Made by a program: the position numbers and the translations under genes. DNA of 64,000 nucleotides from NCBI GenBank assembly GCA_023701135.1, contig JAMPXP010000006.1:124001-188000 (forward strand), in the 5' to 3' direction. The notes under the pieces are model-generated. The model had not been told where the DNA came from. It did no database searches and saw only the letters and a list, made by a program, of their open reading frames with translations. Within the stretch, counting starts at the first letter, position 1. Each line of letters opens with the position of its first letter. Below are positions 9,322-18,720 of this stretch, one piece after another. Source of the DNA: Desulfobacula sp. (lineage in GTDB: Bacteria; Desulfobacterota; Desulfobacteria; Desulfobacterales; Desulfobacteraceae).

Positions 9322-9350
9322 CCAATTATCTTGTTTCTCAAGATAATTGG
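9322..9350. promoter_or_regulatory. 12-bp perfect inverted repeat, candidate Lrp-type operator
   Basis: CCAATTATCTTG at 9322-9333 pairs exactly with CAAGATAATTGG at 9339-9350 around a 5-base spacer. It sits in the divergent region between the Lrp-type gene and the HD-GYP gene. No T-run follows on either strand, so an operator is more likely than a terminator. Binding is inference. Confidence 0.5.
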
Positions 9351-9531
9351 AAATTATTCTTTGAAATTTAATTTGTCAAGAATATTGTTTTGAAAATTTT
9401 ATATATTTTCGAACTATATTCGTTTGGTGTCAATAATTTGGCAAGGGGGGATGATTTTTGTTGATAAAATAGGAGGGTTGAGATACATTTACAAAACATT
9501 TTTTATCATTCAGCAAAGGCAAAAATTGGCA

Positions 9532-11067
9532 ATGATGACACCTAACCCGATCAAAATTCTGGTTGTAGACGACGAAGAAGGGATTCTAGATGTAACAGAA
9601 GGGTATTTTCAAAGAAAGGGGTATGAGGTTTACACTGCCTGCAACGGAGTTGAGGCGCTCAAGATTTTAAAGCGGATAAACATCGGATGTGTGTTTACGG
9701 ATATCAATATGCCCCAGATGGATGGCCTTGAACTTGCTGAAAGAATAAGGGAGATTGAAAATACACTTCCCGTCGTGGTCATGACCGGGTACCCCTCTTT
9801 GGAAAATTCCATACAGACCTTAAAAAACGGTGTTGTTGATTATCTGATAAAACCCGTTAATCTGGAACAGATGGAGTTAACGCTTAAAAGGATATTACGG
9901 GAACGCGAACTTTTTGTTGAAAATCTGATTTTAAAAGAGGAAGTGGGTCGCCAGGAGCGGTTAAACCGCCTGAACCAGGAGCTTTTGGAAAGGGTTGAAG
10001 AAGTCAATACCCTGAACCGGGTGATGGAGGACTTTTCGTCCACGGATTCAAGCTATGGTATATTCAGCAAGGTAGTGGATCTGGGTGTGGAAGAATTAAA
10101 TGCTGAAAAAGTTTTTTTTCATATCTACTCGGATCAGGACAAATCTCTGGTGCAGATGGCCAGTTCCGACTGCGGCATTGAGAATGAAGCCGTTCGTTCC
10201 CTTTTTGGGAGGGATCTGTCCAAAGCAGCCAATGAGTTTATCCTTGATGTTTTAAGTACGGACCATAACCCTTGCCTGATTTCAGGCTCCGGGAAAAATA
10301 AACGCCTTGATGATGTCATCACTTCATTGATGATTGTGCCGTTGAAAATCCGGGACAAGATTTTCGGTGTTGCCAGCGCCTTTTCATTCAGCGAAAAAAA
10401 ACAGTTTAACGAAAAAGATGTCTATTATATGAGCTTTATTACCCAAAAGGCCGCTTCCGCCATTGAAAATATCGCCCTATATGAAAACATCTATGATAAT
10501 CTTTTTTCAACGCTTTATGCCTTTGTAACCGCCCTTGAGGTGAGAGATCTTTATACAAGAAAGCATTCGACAAGGGTTGCAAAATATGCGCATATGATCG
10601 CAGAAGAGATGGGGTGCACAGAGGAAGAACTGGATATTATCAATTTTGCCGGAAGCCTTCACGACATCGGAAAAATAGGCATACGGGATGATATTCTTTT
10701 AAAGCCCGGCCGTTTGACGGAAGAGGAATATGAGAAGATCAAGGAACATCCTGTCATCGGTGCGGATATCATCAGCAAGCTGGGCCTATGGGACCGCGAA
10801 ATGGAGATTATCCGGCATCATCATGAACGCTTTGACGGCAAAGGATATCCTGACGGAATAAAAGGGGATGAAATTCCTAAACTTGCACGAATCCTATGTG
10901 TTGCAGATTCATTTGACGCCATGGTATCGGAGAGGGCATACAGAAAGAAAATGGATCGAAATCAGGTGATTGAGATCATAAAATCGAATTCAGGGACACA
11001 ATTTGACCCTGAAGTTGTGAAAGCATTCTTGGAGGTTGCAGATCAGGAACTGGTGGATGATTTTTAA
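9532..11067 (+). CDS. response regulator with GAF and HD-GYP domains (likely c-di-GMP phosphodiesterase)
   Basis: The 511-residue protein carries a receiver domain (acidic VVDDEE at the start, phospho-acceptor Asp in FTDINMP, Lys in LIKPVN), a linker coiled coil, a GAF-like domain (about residues 180-320) and an HD-GYP domain (about 330-500). The HD-GYP domain shows LHDIGK (about 376), HHERFDG and GYPDG (about 438), the metal-binding and signature residues of active c-di-GMP phosphodiesterases. It opens the signalling block next to PilZ, CheX and CheY, so it probably links phosphorylation to c-di-GMP and motility. The start is uncertain: the ATG at 9532 precedes the receiver directly, while in-frame codons at 9424 and 9451 would add unrelated sequence. 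Confidence 0.88.
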   Translation: MMTPNPIKILVVDDEEGILDVTEGYFQRKGYEVYTACNGVEALKILKRINIGCVFTDINMPQMDGLELAERIREIENTLPVVVMTGYPSLENSIQTLKNGVVDYLIKPVNLEQMELTLKRILRERELFVENLILKEEVGRQERLNRLNQELLERVEEVNTLNRVMEDFSSTDSSYGIFSKVVDLGVEELNAEKVFFHIYSDQDKSLVQMASSDCGIENEAVRSLFGRDLSKAANEFILDVLSTDHNPCLISGSGKNKRLDDVITSLMIVPLKIRDKIFGVASAFSFSEKKQFNEKDVYYMSFITQKAASAIENIALYENIYDNLFSTLYAFVTALEVRDLYTRKHSTRVAKYAHMIAEEMGCTEEELDIINFAGSLHDIGKIGIRDDILLKPGRLTEEEYEKIKEHPVIGADIISKLGLWDREMEIIRHHHERFDGKGYPDGIKGDEIPKLARILCVADSFDAMVSERAYRKKMDRNQVIEIIKSNSGTQFDPEVVKAFLEVADQELVDDF

Positions 11068-11149
11068 TGGCTTGAGACCTGGATTTAAATGTGTTATCTG
11101 AATAAATAAAATGAAACGCATAATTTCAAAAAGCATGGAGTAATCTACA

Positions 11150-11503
11150 ATGGCCGTTCCCAATGATAATGAAAAACGAAGACATTCCAGGGTCGGGTTT
11201 TCAACTTCAATTGAGATATTGATTCAGGCAGATGGAAAAGAGGTCAGGCTGGCAGGCAGTTCAAAGGACTTGAGTCTGAAGGGAATTTTTGCCGGCGCAG
11301 AAGAAAAATTTGCTCCCGGCACAAAATGCCTGGTGAATGTCTTTCTCACCGGTGGAATAGATAAAATTGAATTGCAGATGAAGGGGACGGTTGTCCGGAG
11401 AACGGATAACGGTATGGGAATTATCTTTGATTCCATGGATGTGGATACCTATTCCCACTTGAAAAATATTGTTTATTATAACAGCAGCGATGGTTCGATC
11501 TGA
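11150..11503 (+). CDS. PilZ domain protein
   Basis: This 117-residue single-domain protein has the c-di-GMP-binding PilZ motifs: basic KRRHSR near residue 8 (RxxxR type) and DLSLKGIF near residue 41 (D/NxSxxG). A beta-barrel follows, ending in an RRTDNGMGIIF strand. It lies 82 bases after the HD-GYP phosphodiesterase gene and 40 bases before cheX, so it is likely the local c-di-GMP receptor acting on motility. Its partner cannot be told from the sequence. Confidence 0.88.
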   Translation: MAVPNDNEKRRHSRVGFSTSIEILIQADGKEVRLAGSSKDLSLKGIFAGAEEKFAPGTKCLVNVFLTGGIDKIELQMKGTVVRRTDNGMGIIFDSMDVDTYSHLKNIVYYNSSDGSI

Positions 11504-11543
11504 GCATTGATGTGATGCCGGCAAAGGATATGGATATATATCA

Positions 11544-12005
11544 ATGAATGTTACACTGATCAATCCTTTTATCAATGCAACCATTAATGTTTTGGAAACC
11601 ATGGCCTTTGTAACGGTGAGTGCCGGTAAACCCTATTTGAAAAAAGACAATGTCGCCGTCGGAGACGTTACCGGTATCCTGGGTCTGACAGGGGTTGCCA
11701 ATGGGACGATTTCCGTCACCTTTGAAGAAAAATGTATCTTGAATGTGGTATCCAACATGTTTGGTGAAACCATGACGGAACTGAATCATGAAATCGCAGA
11801 CGCGGTCGGGGAATTGACCAATATGATTTCGGGCCAGGCCAGGAGGGAGCTTGAAGAGGCCGGAAAAGTATTCAAAGCGGCCATCCCTTCCGTCGTAACC
11901 GGACGGAACCATAGCATTACCCATCATACGGACGGGCCTAAGATTGCTATTCCCTTTAGCACGGGAAACGGTGATTTTACAATCGAGGTGTGTTTTGAAC
12001 GATAG
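11544..12005 (+). CDS. cheX: CheX-like CheY-P phosphatase
   Basis: This 153-residue protein of the CheC/CheX/FliY phosphatase superfamily has the characteristic helix DAVGELTNMISGQAR, in which the Glu and Asn (ExxN) remove phosphate from CheY-P. The single phosphatase motif and length fit CheX rather than CheC. It is followed 33 bases later by cheY, its expected substrate. No cheA or cheW lies in the window, so the kinase must be elsewhere. Confidence 0.88.
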   Translation: MNVTLINPFINATINVLETMAFVTVSAGKPYLKKDNVAVGDVTGILGLTGVANGTISVTFEEKCILNVVSNMFGETMTELNHEIADAVGELTNMISGQARRELEEAGKVFKAAIPSVVTGRNHSITHHTDGPKIAIPFSTGNGDFTIEVCFER

Positions 12006-12038
12006 AAAGGATGTTGTAATCTATATAAGGAGGAAAAC

Positions 12039-12419
12039 GTGGCAATGGACACATCCATCAAGGTTTTGATTGTTGACGATTTTGCTACCATGCGCCGGAT
12101 TCTTAAAAATATTCTAAAACAAATAGGGTTTAAGAATCTTGTGGAAGCCGATGATGGAACCTCTGCATGGGAAATACTGCAGGGCCAGACCATTGACTTG
12201 ATTATTTCAGACTGGAATATGCCGAAGATGACCGGCCTTGAACTCTTAAAAAAAGTCAGGGCCAGCGATCAGTATAAAAGGACTCCTTTTCTAATGGTCA
12301 CTGCCGAGGCTCAGAAACAAAACGTCATAGAGGCTGTTCAGGCGGGGGTATCCAACTATGTGGTAAAACCCTTCACGGCTGAAGCGATTTCCGACAAGCT
12401 GGAAAAGATTTTAAAATGA
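12039..12419 (+). CDS. cheY: CheY-like single-domain response regulator
   Basis: This is a 126-residue stand-alone receiver: acidic pair in LIVDDFATMRR, phospho-acceptor Asp in IISDWNMP, a Thr in LMVTAE, and Lys in YVVKPFT. The wording FATMRRI is that of flagellar CheY. When phosphorylated it should bind the FliM N terminus at the motor and change rotation. AAGGAGG lies before GTG 12039 (5 bases) and ATG 12045 (11 bases); either may be the start. It is between cheX and a sigma-54 activator whose start overlaps its stop by 4 bases. Confidence 0.93.
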   Translation: MAMDTSIKVLIVDDFATMRRILKNILKQIGFKNLVEADDGTSAWEILQGQTIDLIISDWNMPKMTGLELLKKVRASDQYKRTPFLMVTAEAQKQNVIEAVQAGVSNYVVKPFTAEAISDKLEKILK

Positions 12420-13474
12420 TAGTTGCTCCGACATCTGATTCAAAACTTGAGTCCGAAATCCGTGAAGTCCGGAATATGTCGGAATTCGATCGCTTTGGAA
12501 TAGCCGGTGTCAGCAACGGATTATTAAAAGTTCTGGAAACGACCCGAAAGGTATCAAAATCCAATTCCTCGGTGCTGATCACAGGGGAAAGCGGAACCGG
12601 CAAGGAATTGATCGCATCTGCCATACACAGGAACAGTTCCAGGTGCAAGGGGCCCCTGGTGGTGATCAATTGCGGCGCCATTCCCGGTGAATTGCTTGAG
12701 AGCGAATTGTTCGGCCATGAAAAAGGCGCTTTCACCGGTGCACTGAGATCTAGGATCGGCCGCTTTGAAATTGCGGATCAGGGCACCATTTTTTTAGATG
12801 AGATTGGAGACATGAGCCCTGACCTTCAGGTTAAATTATTAAGGGCCATCCAGGAAAGAAGATTTGAGCGGGTCGGCGGGACAAATACCATTGAAGTGGA
12901 TATCAGGGTGATCTCTGCTACGAATAAAGATCTTCAGGCAGCCATGACGCAAGGGTTGTTCAGGGAGGATCTGTATTACCGCCTGAACGTCATCCCCATT
13001 CACATCCTTCCGTTGCGTGAACGAAAAGAAGATATTTTCCCTCTGGTTGATCATTTCCAGAACATCCTGGTTCAACGGGTGCCGGGATACAAAGCAAAAA
13101 TTTTTTCCGAAGGCGCCCGCCAGGCCATGCTTCGCCATGACTGGCCCGGGAATATAAGGGAGCTTGAAAATCTCGTTGAAAGGATATCGGTCCTTGTTGA
13201 AAATGATACGATTGAGCTTCATGATCTGCCGGATTATATGACCGAAACTTCTTTTCAGAGCACGCCTCCTTCCGTTGCCGCTGTTTTTAATAATGAAGTC
13301 GGATTCAATGAGGCTGTGGATTTATACCAAAGGTCATTGATTCTTTATGCGTTGAACCAGACGGGCTGGGTAAAGGCAAAGGCAGCCGAAATCCTGAAGA
13401 TAAATCGGACCACACTGGTGGAAAAGATAAAGAAAATGAATATTCTGCCGGAAAGCGACGGGCCGATCTTTTAA
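12416..13474 (+). CDS. sigma-54-dependent activator lacking a receiver domain
   Basis: The 352-residue protein consists of an AAA+ domain with a Fis-type helix-turn-helix and only about 30 residues before the AAA+ domain. Visible motifs are Walker A GESGTGKE (about residue 57), the sigma-54-contacting GAFTGA (about 104), Walker B GTIFLDEIGDM, an arginine-finger region REDLYYRLN, and an HTH at about 310-345. With no N-terminal sensor it may be controlled by level or by a partner. Its 4-base overlap with cheY and its place before the flagellar genes suggest it activates the sigma-54 promoters found in this window (inference). Confidence 0.9.
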   Translation: MIVAPTSDSKLESEIREVRNMSEFDRFGIAGVSNGLLKVLETTRKVSKSNSSVLITGESGTGKELIASAIHRNSSRCKGPLVVINCGAIPGELLESELFGHEKGAFTGALRSRIGRFEIADQGTIFLDEIGDMSPDLQVKLLRAIQERRFERVGGTNTIEVDIRVISATNKDLQAAMTQGLFREDLYYRLNVIPIHILPLRERKEDIFPLVDHFQNILVQRVPGYKAKIFSEGARQAMLRHDWPGNIRELENLVERISVLVENDTIELHDLPDYMTETSFQSTPPSVAAVFNNEVGFNEAVDLYQRSLILYALNQTGWVKAKAAEILKINRTTLVEKIKKMNILPESDGPIF

Positions 13475-13616
13475 AGATTTTTGTCATTTTTTTGACAGCC
13501 TTGTCCTCCAAAATTGACCTGAATTTCCCCTCAAAGCGAAAAACAAAATCAGCAATTGTGATTTTCAGCTTTAATACCCGGGCTTGATCTGCTATAATAC
13601 GAAGAACGTCCTGATA

Positions 13617-13631
13617 TGGCATATTATTTGC
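13617..13631 (+). promoter_or_regulatory. sigma-54 promoter before the TPR protein gene
   Basis: TGGCATATTATTTGC has GG and GC elements at the exact -24/-12 spacing of sigma-54 promoters. The predicted transcription start is near 13643, about 73 bases before the TPR protein gene. The same consensus recurs at five other operon starts in the window. Confidence 0.8.
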
Positions 13632-13715
13632 TTTTAGAATATCTATTGGGTATATCTGCATTGATATATCCGTAAATGATATGAAATCAACCGACAAGGT
13701 TAATGCAAAGTAAAG

Positions 13716-16322
13716 ATGATGATCCGATCCAGCTTAAAAACAGCTAAAATTTTACAGGTCTTTGTAATATCACTACTTTTATTTTGTCTATGCCCTGATA
13801 AGGTGTCAGCCGCACCGGCGATGATCCATAAAATCGACATACAAAAGGACCCTTTGTCGGTGAAGATTTTTCTGAACCGCAATATTTCCGTTAAAGTGAT
13901 TCGGGTTGGGAAAAAAGAAGTTTTGATCGCCTTAACCAATGTGACTCTGGGAAAGGGATTCAAGATCAATGAACAGGAGCAATCCCTTGTGCAGAAGGTG
14001 GCTGTTGAAAAAATGCAGGGCAATGTGATTGCCGTTCTGTTGACCGGTCACCGCCCCTACGACTATATGCAGTCCGAGTTTAATAAAGCAGATTCAAGCT
14101 TTGTGCTCACCCTTGAAAAAGACGGGAAAAAAAATAAAACCGAGGATGTTCTCCCTCAAAAGAGCAATGCTCCTCTTTTGCCTGAAGAAAAAGAAATCTC
14201 TGAAAGCAAGGTTGCCCAGTCGGATAAAGACCGAGACAGTCTTTCAAAGGCTGAAATGGGCCTGAAAGAAGAAGAGGATGATGCCGGTGTTTCAAAAATT
14301 AAGGAAACTGAAAAAGCGGTCAAAGCCCTAGAATCGAAAAAACCGGAGAAAGCAGCGGTCCCTCCGGTCTATGTACCGCCTAAAAGAGAGCAAAGCGGGA
14401 ATAAGGGGGACATCAGCGATCTTATCAGGGCTATGGACGGCACGGGATGTGGTTCAAATCTGATAGCAGATGCCCTTCTCCTCTTGAAAAGGGAACGGTA
14501 TCAAGATGTTTTTGATACTCTGGATCAGTATATTGCCCAGGGGAACCCCACCTGCCTTGAAAAGGCTATTTTCCTGAAAGCCTATGCTTTTTTGCAAACA
14601 GTGAAAACGGATGATTTCGCCCAGCTTTTAAAGGCGGAACGGATGTATCAGGATGCATTGGTATCTTATCCCAAATCTCCGTATGTTCCCTATGCCTATT
14701 CCGCCATCGGCATTATTCAGAAACTCATGAACAATGACGCTGCGGCCGAAGGATATTTCAATATTGTAAAACAGGATTACCTCGACTACTCGGGACTTCC
14801 CGAAGTCATTTACCATCTGGCGGTTCTTTATGAAAAAAAAGGATTTTTTGACAAAGCCCTGACGTATTTTAAGCAGGTTTTTGAGGATACGGTAGAGAAC
14901 AGTTATATACCCGATGCAGGTATTGGATACGGCAGAGCTCTTTATGAAAAACGCCAGTATCTGGATTCATTGTCGGTTTTAAATTATGTTGTGGCATCCA
15001 CCCCGGACAAGGTTTATACGACCCATGAATTACTCCTGCTTATGGGAGATGCCAATTTTGAAATCGGGCAAACCAGGACAGCCAGGGAAGTCTTAAGCCG
15101 TTTGTTGAACCTTTATCCTGATGTGAAAGATCCGGACATTATATTAAGCAAAATCGGTGATACCTATGGGATGGACAATAAGGGCGAAAAGGCGGTAAAA
15201 ATATATGAACTGGTCCGGGAAAAATATCCGGACACTGAAGGTTATATCGCCAGTTCCATCGGTCTCGCCCGGCATATGAAGTCTGACCAGGAAAAAATTG
15301 ATATTTATGAGATGATAAAAAAGAAATTTCCGGAAAATTCATATTCCAGGGTGGCCATGATGCGCCTTGCAGAAATCTATCAAGCCAGTGGCGATTATGC
15401 CAAATGCATAAAGGAAATAGAAGATTTATTGTTGGTGCATCCGAGGGGTCTCCGGTATGAGGCGGTAAAGCTGATGCAGAAAGCCTATGAGGCCATGTTC
15501 CAAAAGCAGTTGAAATCAAATGAATTTACCCAGGTGTTGAACCGGTATGAGCTGGAGCACCCCAGGATCGACAGAATGGGAAGCAGAGAAATCGCTTTGA
15601 GCGTAGGTCTTTCATATCTTAAGGCAAAATTATATGATGAATCCTTTAATCATCTGATCAGTGCCTATAAACAGTATGACAGGGCTTCACGTCCTCCTGA
15701 ACTGCTTTTCGGGCTGGGTGTGGCCATGGATGAATCCGGAAGGGACGATGATGCCATAAAAATTCTGAACGCATTTTCAAGCCAATTTCCAAAAAATGAA
15801 AACCGGATAGAGACATTAATCCGGGCCGGGCATATCTATCTCGAGAAAAAAGAGTTTCAGATGTCTTCCGACAAGTTTAAAGAAGCCCATAAGATATCCA
15901 AAGACCATATCGAGAAAGGAACGATCCTCCTTTCGCATTCATCCGTATATGAAAAAAAAGGAGATATGAAAACAGCTTCAGATCTCCGGGAAGAAGCGGT
16001 AAAAGAAATCGCCTTGGCCTCGGGTGAGAATTATGAATTGCTGACCGAGGCCTATAAACAGCTTGGGCAATCATATATTGCTTTAAAAAATTATGTAAAC
16101 GCAGCGGATTCGTATCAGAAAGCATTAAATCTTTCCAATAATGATCAGGAAAAGGCGAATCTGGGTTTTTTGCTTGGGGATGCCTATCAGAAGGGCAATA
16201 TTATTTTAAAGGCCAAAGAAGCATTCCAGCAGGTGGTGGCGTCTTATGATTCAGTCTGGGCAAGACTTGCTAAACAGCGATTAAATACACTTGAATTGGC
16301 AGAAACGGTTCAGAACTCTTAG
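13716..16322 (+). CDS. secreted TPR-repeat protein at head of flagellar operon
   Basis: The 868-residue protein begins with a signal peptide (hydrophobic ILQVFVISLLLFCLC, cleavage probably near VSA-AP at about residue 30). A beta-rich N-terminal region of about 100 residues, which resembles an AMIN-type domain, comes next, then a charged low-complexity linker (about 140-225). The remainder is a long array of helical TPR-like pairs from about residue 235 to the end. It is predicted to be periplasmic and may be a scaffold for envelope or flagellar assembly. It has its own sigma-54 promoter and is followed 23 bases later by the FlrC-like regulator. The specific function is unknown; the start (ATG-ATG at 13716) has only a weak ribosome site. 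Confidence 0.8.
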   Translation: MMIRSSLKTAKILQVFVISLLLFCLCPDKVSAAPAMIHKIDIQKDPLSVKIFLNRNISVKVIRVGKKEVLIALTNVTLGKGFKINEQEQSLVQKVAVEKMQGNVIAVLLTGHRPYDYMQSEFNKADSSFVLTLEKDGKKNKTEDVLPQKSNAPLLPEEKEISESKVAQSDKDRDSLSKAEMGLKEEEDDAGVSKIKETEKAVKALESKKPEKAAVPPVYVPPKREQSGNKGDISDLIRAMDGTGCGSNLIADALLLLKRERYQDVFDTLDQYIAQGNPTCLEKAIFLKAYAFLQTVKTDDFAQLLKAERMYQDALVSYPKSPYVPYAYSAIGIIQKLMNNDAAAEGYFNIVKQDYLDYSGLPEVIYHLAVLYEKKGFFDKALTYFKQVFEDTVENSYIPDAGIGYGRALYEKRQYLDSLSVLNYVVASTPDKVYTTHELLLLMGDANFEIGQTRTAREVLSRLLNLYPDVKDPDIILSKIGDTYGMDNKGEKAVKIYELVREKYPDTEGYIASSIGLARHMKSDQEKIDIYEMIKKKFPENSYSRVAMMRLAEIYQASGDYAKCIKEIEDLLLVHPRGLRYEAVKLMQKAYEAMFQKQLKSNEFTQVLNRYELEHPRIDRMGSREIALSVGLSYLKAKLYDESFNHLISAYKQYDRASRPPELLFGLGVAMDESGRDDDAIKILNAFSSQFPKNENRIETLIRAGHIYLEKKEFQMSSDKFKEAHKISKDHIEKGTILLSHSSVYEKKGDMKTASDLREEAVKEIALASGENYELLTEAYKQLGQSYIALKNYVNAADSYQKALNLSNNDQEKANLGFLLGDAYQKGNIILKAKEAFQQVVASYDSVWARLAKQRLNTLELAETVQNS

Positions 16323-16345
16323 GAGGACAGGAAAGCAAACCAAAA

Positions 16346-17707
16346 ATGCCGGGGCATAAGATTTTTTTTATCATTGAAAATCCAAAAGAAAGAATGGAAT
16401 ATGTCCGGTTTTTTGAGAATCTCGGCTTTCTTGTGGACACAACGCCTGAAGGATCGGAGGCCTTTTCCTGCCTTGTTGAAAAAAAACCGGATATCACCAT
16501 TGCGGACCTATCAACCCCTGGTTTTTCTCCCATTGAATTTTTAGAAAAAATAAATGCATCAGCCCTTGCCTGCCAAACTCTGGTGATTACTGCAGAGCCT
16601 GTGGTTGAACATGCCGTAACCCTTATGAAGTTGGGCGCTTTTGATTATCTGGTCAAACCGTTTGAAATGGAACAGCTTGATTTATGCGTTAAAAGAGCCC
16701 TTGCGCTACAGAAAAAGCAGGAAAAACCGGAACCTATCCTTTTTCCCCAGACCCGGAAGGTCAAGATCATTACCCAGGATAAGGATATCCAAAAGCTCCT
16801 ATCCCTTGCCGACAGAGTCGCAAAATCAAGCGCTTCTGTCTTGATTCAGGGGGAAAGCGGCACGGGAAAAGAGCTTTTTGCAAAATATATCCACGAAAAA
16901 AGCGACAGGGTGAATAGACCTTTTATTGCCGTAAACTGTGCGGCCCTGCCTGAGAACCTTCTTGAAAGTGAATTGTTTGGTCATGAAAAAGGAGCGTTTA
17001 CAGGGGCGATTTCAAGGAAAATCGGAAAATTTGAGCTGGCCCATAGGGGAACCCTGTTCCTGGACGAAATCACGGAAATGCAATTCCATCTTCAAGCAAA
17101 ATTATTGAGGGTGCTTCAGGAAAAAGAGATCGACCGGGTGGGTGGAATCGCGCCTGTTGAAGTGGATGTCAGGGTACTTGCCACAACAAACCGGGATGCA
17201 AAAGAAGCCGTGGAAAATGGTGACTTCAGGGAAGACCTGTTTTACCGGCTGAATACGATACCCCTTGTCATCCCGCCTTTAAGACATCGAAGGGGTGACA
17301 TTGAAATATTGTCCCTGTATTTTATTCAAAAATATTGTAAAATTGACGGCCGTCATGTCAAAGGCTTGACAAAACAGGCCAGTGCCATCCTGGACGCCCA
17401 TTTGTTTTCCGGAAACGTCAGAGAACTTGAAAATATAATTCACAGAGCCGTTCTCCTTGCCGATTCGGATCTGATTGAACCGGAAAACCTGATGCTTGAT
17501 ACTCCGGAATCCGATGACCTGCATCCTATTCGTTCAGAGAGCGGTGATGCTGAAACCGAGGCGGGTTCACTTCGGCAAATGGAAGAAAAAATGATCTATA
17601 AAGCCCTGGACCAGACAGAGGGCAACAGGACCCATGCAGCAAAAATTCTGGGCATCAGCGTCCGGACCCTTCGAAACAAGCTTAACGAATACAAAGAAAA
17701 CATCTGA
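16346..17707 (+). CDS. sigma-54-dependent response regulator (FlrC/FlgR-like)
   Basis: This 453-residue NtrC-class regulator has a receiver (1-120), an AAA+ domain (about 140-375) and a Fis HTH (about 410-450). It keeps the phospho-acceptor Asp54 (IADLSTP), Thr82 and Lys104, but the usual acidic pair at 11-12 is Glu-Asn (FIIENP), so phosphorylation may be weak or absent. AAA+ motifs are [25 protein letters not shown] and REDLFYRLN. It lies directly before flgB, the usual place for the regulator of rod and hook genes. AGGAGG overlaps the preceding stop codon. No histidine kinase is encoded nearby. Confidence 0.9.
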   Translation: MPGHKIFFIIENPKERMEYVRFFENLGFLVDTTPEGSEAFSCLVEKKPDITIADLSTPGFSPIEFLEKINASALACQTLVITAEPVVEHAVTLMKLGAFDYLVKPFEMEQLDLCVKRALALQKKQEKPEPILFPQTRKVKIITQDKDIQKLLSLADRVAKSSASVLIQGESGTGKELFAKYIHEKSDRVNRPFIAVNCAALPENLLESELFGHEKGAFTGAISRKIGKFELAHRGTLFLDEITEMQFHLQAKLLRVLQEKEIDRVGGIAPVEVDVRVLATTNRDAKEAVENGDFREDLFYRLNTIPLVIPPLRHRRGDIEILSLYFIQKYCKIDGRHVKGLTKQASAILDAHLFSGNVRELENIIHRAVLLADSDLIEPENLMLDTPESDDLHPIRSESGDAETEAGSLRQMEEKMIYKALDQTEGNRTHAAKILGISVRTLRNKLNEYKENI

Positions 17708-17717
17708 TCTGAAATTC

Positions 17718-17732
17718 AGGCATACAATTTGC
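17718..17732 (+). promoter_or_regulatory. sigma-54 promoter before flgB
   Basis: AGGCATACAATTTGC keeps the GG-N10-GC spacing of sigma-54 promoters, with A in place of the first T. The predicted start of transcription is near 17744, about 51 bases before flgB. It would drive the flgB to motE-like operon. Confidence 0.75.
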
Positions 17733-17794
17733 AGATTCCACATAAAAATAGTATTTGTATTTTATCCGAATAATATATTGCCTATAGGGGGAAA

Positions 17795-18205
17795 ATGGCG
17801 GAATCAAGAATCTTTGGCCACACGACAAAAGTGATCAGCAACGCACTGGATGTATCAGCCAGGCGCCATAATCTGATAACCGGCAATATCGCCAATATGG
17901 ATACCATCGGCCATGAGCCCAGTGATCTTGATTTTAATCGAACCTTGAAGCGTCTTATGGGCGAGAAAGAACCTGATTATCTGGATAAAACCCATGCTCA
18001 ACATCTGTCTTCGGAAGAGAATGAAACTCTTTCCATGAACGGGATGAACAGCGAAGAAGTGGATATCTATCATCTTGATTCGGTCAATATTGATACGGAA
18101 ATGATGAATCTTATGGAGAACAATATAAAATATCGAACAACAACGGAATTGCTGTTACGGAAAATGAAAATTCTGCATTATTCCATTGATGAAGGGGGAA
18201 GATAA
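17795..18205 (+). CDS. flgB: flagellar proximal rod protein FlgB
   Basis: This 136-residue rod subunit has the axial-protein N terminus: a helix followed by HNLITGNIANMDTIG, the 'NiaN' motif shared by rod, hook and junction proteins. A C-terminal heptad-like helix (DTEMMNLMENNIKYRTTTELL) follows. Length is normal. It is the first gene of flgB-flgC-fliE-fliF, with a G-rich ribosome site just before the ATG and a sigma-54 promoter 63 bases upstream. Confidence 0.95.
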   Translation: MAESRIFGHTTKVISNALDVSARRHNLITGNIANMDTIGHEPSDLDFNRTLKRLMGEKEPDYLDKTHAQHLSSEENETLSMNGMNSEEVDIYHLDSVNIDTEMMNLMENNIKYRTTTELLLRKMKILHYSIDEGGR

Positions 18206-18208
18206 TTC

Positions 18209-18706
18209 ATGGATCTTTTAAACGCATCCAAAATCAGCGGAACCGCCCTTGCCGCCCATCGAACAAAGCTGAATGTGATTGCGGAAAATCTTGCCAATGT
18301 GGATACGACAAGAACCAAAGAGGGCGGACCCTATAGAAGGAAAATGGTTGTTTTTAAGGCCGAGGACATTGATTCATTTAAAAGCGTGGTTGAAAAAAAA
18401 CAGGAAAAACAGGAAAAATGGGGGATAGAGCTTTCCCCCATTGAATTTGATTCTGAAAAAAAACCGGACAAGGGAACAGGGGTTAATGTGGACCAGATCA
18501 TCAGATCCCAGGAGGATTTCAGGCTGGCATACAATCCGGCCCATCCGGACGCTGATCCGGATACCGGGTATGTCCGGATGCCCAATGTGGATCATTTGAC
18601 GGAAATAGCCGATATGCTGGTGGCCAAAAGAAGTTATGAAGCCTCGGCAACGGCTCTTTCCGCCACAAAGGACATGATATTGAAGGCACTTGAAATCGGA
18701 AAATAA
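18209..18706 (+). CDS. flgC: flagellar proximal rod protein FlgC
   Basis: The 165-residue rod subunit has an N-terminal NVIAENLANVDTTRTKEGGPYRRK motif region typical of FlgC, a central VRMPNVDHLTEIADMLVAKRSYEA stretch, and a C-terminal helix ending KDMILKALEIGK. These three blocks are diagnostic for FlgC. It starts 3 bases after the flgB stop. Length is slightly above the about 140 residues of enteric FlgC and shows no large insert. Confidence 0.95.
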   Translation: MDLLNASKISGTALAAHRTKLNVIAENLANVDTTRTKEGGPYRRKMVVFKAEDIDSFKSVVEKKQEKQEKWGIELSPIEFDSEKKPDKGTGVNVDQIIRSQEDFRLAYNPAHPDADPDTGYVRMPNVDHLTEIADMLVAKRSYEASATALSATKDMILKALEIGK

Positions 18707-18720
18707 CAGGAGGATAAACG

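Noticed and set aside
13305-13697. Minus-strand frame of 130 codons between the sigma-54 activator and the TPR gene
   Set aside because: It overlaps the end of the activator gene, covers the sigma-54 promoter at 13617, and shows no family motif.
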